Shown: one piece after another, positions 6,039 through 8,827 of the stretch
Numbering within the stretch: the first letter of the stretch is position 1
How the letters are laid out: each line of letters starts with the position of its first letter
Assembly (NCBI GenBank): GCA_937902905.1
Contig: CALELW010000002.1
Span: forward strand, 1-8,827
DNA length: 8,827 bases
Source of the DNA: an uncultured Clostridium sp.
Lineage (GTDB): Bacteria; Bacillota; Clostridia; Lachnospirales; Lachnospiraceae
Reading direction: 5' to 3'
Program-made: the position numbers and the translations under genes
The notes under the pieces: model-generated
The model's database searches: none
The model's input: only the letters and a program-made list of their open reading frames with translations
What the model was told of the DNA's origin: nothing

Positions 6039-7043
6039 CTATTCAAAATTATTAAAATCATCTTCCAATTCTTTCTCCAGTTCACTTCTTAAATCCTGAT
6101 TTTCATCGTCCTCATCCGGGACAATTCTTGTCACTGTCTTATCAACGGCGGCAACTTTAATCTTCGGAACTGCTGTCACATAATAATAGTACTCATCATC
6201 TTCAAACTGCAGCTTACGTGTCCCATGGTAATCCAGTGTCAATCGGAAAAACTGTACAATGTAAGCAATCAGCACACATACGACAATGGATACAACCATC
6301 GGTAATAAATCTACATTTAACTCTAAAAATATATTAGCAAAAAGCAAAATGGACAAGTTTAATATGGCTCCCACCAAAATTGCTATCTGCGAAGCATACT
6401 GTATCTTACTTCTCCGAATCAGATACACACAGATAAATGTCAGCACAAATGCTGCTAACAGTGTGTATAAAAGTAAATTTCCCCGCAAATAATCCAAAAG
6501 ATACTTAAGCGGTTCAAAAAAAGTACTCTCCTGCGTCATACGTGATGCCGCCAGCGCATATTCCTGCACACCGCGCAGTACAAAATAAAAAAATACGCTG
6601 GATATCAATGCCGGAATCATCACCGGTGAAAAAAACAGGCCGCCTACAATCGGAACTAAATAACTAATCTGAAGAACACTCAGCACCGGAACCGATGCCA
6701 GCACAACACTCTGGCGATTCGCAAGCCGTCCAAACAACAGATAATAAATCAGCACAATCAGTAAAATGGCAACCGCAATCAGTTCAGAAACCTGAAACAC
6801 TTCAATTTCCGTCACGAGAAAAACACACAGAGGCGATGTCATATCCGGTGTAACTGCACAAATCACGGCGAGAAGAAGCACAATCCAGTGATTGGCAAGA
6901 AACGCCTGATAATTCAACTGACTTGTAATAATCATCAAAGTTATAATCATCAAAACAGCTTTTCCAAAGCACCTCAAAATCCGGTAATGCTTTTCATACC
7001 CCCCCTTTAACCTGCTTTTCAGGGTAAGCAAAGCCATCAACAT
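6039..7043 (-). CDS. Uncharacterised multi-spanning membrane protein upstream of cdaA
   Basis: I do not recognise a named family. The 334-residue product has about eight or nine hydrophobic segments, near residues 27-41, 51-66, 68-80, 87-104, 113-136, 138-155, 189-208, 219-240 and 247-266. A cytoplasm-like charged tail of about 68 residues follows. The tail contains a run of four tyrosines (EDDEYYYYVTAVPKIKV, from 281) and a very acidic end (DEDDENQDLRSELEKELEDD). No ATP-binding, protease or enzyme motif is evident. The start ATG 7043 has AGGAGG seven bases upstream and overlaps the previous gene by 7 nt; the stop is 17 nt before cdaA. This layout argues for co-translation with cdaA. A transport, scaffold or regulatory role for c-di-AMP synthesis is possible but only inferred. 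Oddities are a G7 run at codons 13-15 and a tandem LMIIT duplication in the first span. Confidence 0.85.
   Translation of the reverse strand: MLMALLTLKSRLKGGYEKHYRILRCFGKAVLMIITLMIITSQLNYQAFLANHWIVLLLAVICAVTPDMTSPLCVFLVTEIEVFQVSELIAVAILLIVLIYYLLFGRLANRQSVVLASVPVLSVLQISYLVPIVGGLFFSPVMIPALISSVFFYFVLRGVQEYALAASRMTQESTFFEPLKYLLDYLRGNLLLYTLLAAFVLTFICVYLIRRSKIQYASQIAILVGAILNLSILLFANIFLELNVDLLPMVVSIVVCVLIAYIVQFFRLTLDYHGTRKLQFEDDEYYYYVTAVPKIKVAAVDKTVTRIVPDEDDENQDLRSELEKELEDDFNNFE
6924..6953 (-). repeat. In-frame 15-bp tandem duplication (LMIIT x2)
   Basis: Two adjacent 15-base units encode LMIIT LMIIT at residues 31-40 of the 334-residue membrane protein, in its first membrane span. The two copies share 13 of 15 bases, the first 11 being identical. 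It looks like an old in-frame duplication. Confidence 0.7.
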
Positions 7044-7447
7044 AACGTTTCCTCCTCTCCCTCTTTTTCATAAAGTTCCTCTAATTCCATCAACGTAACA
7101 TAATATTCTTTTACTCTTGCACGCGATTCATCATACGCACGCCCGGCAATTCTGGCAGTAAAAATCACAAAAAGAATCTCTGTCACCACAAATACAATAC
7201 CGCCATAAATAAGTATCGTCCGGTAAGGAAGCTCCCAGACATGCTGCATAACATAATCCATGTGATATAAAACCGATAAAAGAATACCCAAAACAAAAGC
7301 AACGAATACTGCCAATATCGTCTTCAATATCTGCATACGCACATAATCCATCCGCCAATAGTGCGTCCGCTTCAAATCAGAGCTGCCTATTCCCTTTTCA
7401 TAATCTGCCAATCGTATCATTTTACGAATTCTTTCTTCACTTAGCAA
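7037..7447 (-). CDS. Uncharacterised small two-TM protein, first gene of the cdaA operon
   Basis: I do not recognise a named family. The start is set at TTG 7447 because a strong AGGAGG lies seven bases upstream (7460-7455). A longer reading from GTG 7477 would translate through that site. The 136-residue product has a charged amphipathic N-terminus (LSEERIRKMIRLADYEKG), two hydrophobic segments near 40-61 and 76-98, and a charged C-terminal helix (RAYDESRARVKEYY, then ELEELYEKEGEEE) that may form a short coiled coil. Both ends are predicted to be on the same side, probably cytoplasmic given the charge pattern. It overlaps the next gene by 7 nt and is thus part of the cdaA transcript. A small membrane adaptor is plausible; no enzymatic motif is seen. 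Confidence 0.82.
   Translation of the reverse strand: MLSEERIRKMIRLADYEKGIGSSDLKRTHYWRMDYVRMQILKTILAVFVAFVLGILLSVLYHMDYVMQHVWELPYRTILIYGGIVFVVTEILFVIFTARIAGRAYDESRARVKEYYVTLMELEELYEKEGEEETLC
7051..7056 (-). promoter_or_regulatory. Ribosome binding site of the 334-residue membrane protein
   Basis: The minus strand reads AGGAGG seven bases before ATG 7043, inside the end of the small upstream gene. A second in-frame ATG at 7037 is 13 bases away, so the first is preferred. Confidence 0.8.
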
Positions 7448-7454
7448 ATAAACA

Positions 7455-7460
7455 CCTCCT
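7455..7460 (-). promoter_or_regulatory. Ribosome binding site deciding the TTG start
   Basis: The minus strand reads AGGAGG seven bases before TTG 7447. No ATG lies at a suitable distance in this frame, so the gene most likely uses TTG. Confidence 0.8.
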
Positions 7461-7467
7461 ATTTCAT

Positions 7468-7476
7468 ATTTTATCA
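7468..7476 (-). promoter_or_regulatory. Possible extended -10 element for the cdaA operon
   Basis: The minus strand reads TGATAAAAT, an extended -10 form (TG-N-TAAAAT). No convincing -35 box is seen 17-18 bases upstream, where the sequence is T-rich. A start near 7461 would put the ribosome binding site at the very 5' end of the message, so this is only a candidate. Some promoter is expected between the terminator at 7512 and the gene at 7447. Confidence 0.35.
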
Positions 7477-7491
7477 CAAAAAAAAGTGATA
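7472..7491. repeat. Perfect inverted repeat TATCAC-N8-GTGATA upstream of the cdaA operon
   Basis: Two 6-base arms, TATCAC (7472-7477) and GTGATA (7486-7491), flank an A8 run on the plus strand. The site overlaps the possible -10 element. It could be an operator or a weak hairpin; it lacks a following U tract and so does not look like a terminator. Confidence 0.5.
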
Positions 7492-7511
7492 GAAAAGTAT
7501 CATTTTAATGG

Positions 7512-7554
7512 AAAATAAAAAAAACAAGGAAGCCACAAAAGTTTCCCTGTTTTT
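7512..7554 (-). terminator. Intrinsic terminator of the chemotaxis receptor gene
   Basis: On the minus strand the arm AAAAACAGGGAA (7554-7543) pairs with TTCCTTGTTTTT (7531-7520) over 12 bases with one G-U pair, around an 11-base loop. A T8 run (7524-7517) follows. It lies about 26 bases after the stop codon and separates this gene from the cdaA operon. Confidence 0.88.
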
Positions 7555-7579
7555 CGACTTTATTTCTTCTTTTTTTTGC

Positions 7580-8827
7580 TTAAAGGTCAAAATGTTTGGT
7601 ATTCTCTGCCAGTTCTTCTGCCAGTTTACGCAGCTCTCCGGTCGCTTTATTACATACCGTAAGAATTTCATTAAACTCAAGCATGGATGCAGATGTTTCT
7701 TCCGTGCTGGCTGCGTTTTCTTCCGCAATTGCTGCTAATCCATCAACAATCGATGTAACCTTATTTTTCTTATCCTCTAAGGCTTCTGCCTGCTTACGAA
7801 TCTGCTCAATAGCATCTGCCACTGTACCAATCTCGTTATGTAACAGATTGAACATCTGGCTGGTTTCCGAAAGTTTATCATTCTGAACACCAATTTTATC
7901 CATTACCTCGCCCATCGTCTGAACGCTCGTATCAGAATTTACTAAAAGGGTGTCCACAATCTCAACAATCTTCTCCGCTGACTGACGAGACTGCTCTGAA
8001 AGGGCACGAATCTCATCTGCCACAACCGCAAAACCTTTGCCGTGTTCCCCTGCTCTAGCTGCCTCAATGCTCGCATTCAAGGATAACAAATTGGTCTGAG
8101 CAGCAATATCTGTAATCAACGCAGTTGCCTCTTTAATCTGTTTTGCGGACTGGTTTGTCAAATCCGTCTGTTTCTGTACTTCAATAACCGACTGCTTGGT
8201 CTGCTCACTAATTGCATTTAACTCTTCCAGATTGCTGCCGGCTGTCTCATTGTATTCTTCCATCTTCTCAGAACTAGCATGAAGGTTCTCCACATTTGCC
8301 GAAGTCTCCTCCAACGCCTGTCCCATCTCAGCAACCTGCTGGTTCGCACTCATCGTCTCATCCGCTTGGCTGGTCGCGCCGGAAGCAATTTCCTCAACCG
8401 CCGTATTCACACTGTCAACCGAATCCGTAATGTTTGCAAAGGACTCTGCAAACTGATTCGAAAATCCATCCAATGCCTTCGCAGAAGATGTAATATTGGT
8501 AAGAATCTCACGGAGCGAATGAATCAAACTCTGAATCGCTCTTGCAATATCACCAACTTCATCGCCTCGTTCCAAAAGAACCGGTTTCATCTCAAACTGA
8601 AGCGCACCTTTCGCCACATTTCCAAGATTTGACACAGCACCATCGATACTTTTTACAATTCGTTTCACCATGAAAAGCACAATGAAAAATGCAACTGCAA
8701 AAATCGCCAGCATAACAACTGCCATGGATATAATGGTATTTCTAAGGCTCTGCGTTACCTGACTCTGTGTACGTCCGCAGAATACGCTACCAACAAACTC
8801 TTTCGTACCCGGCTGGTAAACCGGCAC
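7580..8827 (-). CDS. Methyl-accepting chemotaxis protein, C-terminal part (5' end beyond window)
   Basis: The gene enters in frame at the right edge, so its N-terminal part is missing; 415 codons are present. The first residues (PVYQPGTKEFVGSVFCG) look like the end of an extracellular Cache-type sensor domain. A membrane span lies near residues 32-54, a HAMP domain near 55-108, and the rest is a long helical signalling hairpin. The tip is clear: DIAAQTNLLSLNASIEAARA with GEHGKGFAVVADEIR, near 240-274, the site that contacts CheA and CheW. A methylation-type segment with EENAASTEETSASM is near 369-382. The arms on either side of the tip are each about 21-22 heptads, which fits the long 44-heptad class common in Firmicutes. 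There is no CheR-binding pentapeptide at the C-terminus (ends KHFDL). The ligand cannot be inferred without the sensor domain. Confidence 0.95.
   Translation of the reverse strand: MPVYQPGTKEFVGSVFCGRTQSQVTQSLRNTIISMAVVMLAIFAVAFFIVLFMVKRIVKSIDGAVSNLGNVAKGALQFEMKPVLLERGDEVGDIARAIQSLIHSLREILTNITSSAKALDGFSNQFAESFANITDSVDSVNTAVEEIASGATSQADETMSANQQVAEMGQALEETSANVENLHASSEKMEEYNETAGSNLEELNAISEQTKQSVIEVQKQTDLTNQSAKQIKEATALITDIAAQTNLLSLNASIEAARAGEHGKGFAVVADEIRALSEQSRQSAEKIVEIVDTLLVNSDTSVQTMGEVMDKIGVQNDKLSETSQMFNLLHNEIGTVADAIEQIRKQAEALEDKKNKVTSIVDGLAAIAEENAASTEETSASMLEFNEILTVCNKATGELRKLAEELAENTKHFDL

Noticed and set aside
7472..7491. Inverted repeat considered as a second terminator
   Set aside because: Only six base pairs with an 8-base loop, and neither strand has a U tract after it; a good terminator already lies at 7512-7554.
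7508..7738. Plus-strand open frame of 76 codons over the terminator and the end of the receptor gene
   Set aside because: It runs through a convincing intrinsic terminator hairpin and antisense to conserved receptor sequence; the Phe/Lys-rich product reflects the A/T-rich terminator.
8279..8632. Plus-strand open frame of 117 codons across the chemotaxis receptor
   Set aside because: The opposite strand encodes a clear HAMP and signalling domain; the Arg/Leu/Asn-rich product looks like an antisense shadow.
1..8827. Mobile elements, CRISPR arrays, tRNA or prophage genes
   Set aside because: No transposase or integrase motifs, spaced repeats, cloverleaf-like sequences or abrupt composition change were seen; the genes are core envelope, signalling and metabolic functions.

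Overview
The window looks like a core-genome segment of a low-to-moderate G+C anaerobic Firmicute, most likely a member of the Lachnospiraceae or a related Clostridia lineage. This rests on strong AGGAGG-type ribosome binding sites, A/T-rich intergenic regions with sigma-A-like promoters, a cdaA-cdaR pair, a long methyl-accepting chemotaxis protein, and an MmdA/PccB-type carboxyltransferase. No mobile element, CRISPR array, tRNA or rRNA was seen. The assignment is by general resemblance; no search was run.

Layout, left to right. (1) Positions 1-2134 on the minus strand hold a teichoic-acid (or similar glycerol-phosphate polymer) operon, transcribed tagG-like permease, tagH-like ATPase, tagD glycerol-3-phosphate cytidylyltransferase, then the first 44 codons of a CDP-glycerol glycerophosphotransferase-like gene cut by the left edge. 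(2) Positions 2135-2307 hold two back-to-back promoters, one for the tag operon and one for the rightward gene. (3) Positions 2308-3822 on the plus strand hold a single acyl-CoA carboxylase/decarboxylase carboxyltransferase subunit with no biotin carrier or biotin carboxylase beside it, closed by a bidirectional terminator. (4) Positions 3894-7447 on the minus strand hold a tight four-gene operon: a 136-residue two-TM protein, a 334-residue multi-spanning membrane protein, the diadenylate cyclase cdaA and its regulator cdaR. (5) Positions 7580-8827 on the minus strand hold the C-terminal 415 codons of a methyl-accepting chemotaxis protein, ending at a clear intrinsic terminator.

How they work together. 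TagD makes CDP-glycerol, the glycerophosphotransferase polymerises it, and TagGH exports the polymer. CdaA makes c-di-AMP, which controls potassium/osmolyte balance and cell-wall homeostasis, and CdaR modulates it from outside the membrane. The two unrecognised membrane proteins translated just before CdaA are the best candidates here for something undescribed: they overlap each other by 7 nt, sit 17 nt from cdaA, and the usual downstream partner glmM is absent from this end of the operon.

Start codons were corrected from Shine-Dalgarno positions in three places: the tagH-like gene (ATG at 1296), cdaA (ATG at 6021) and the 136-residue protein (TTG at 7447).
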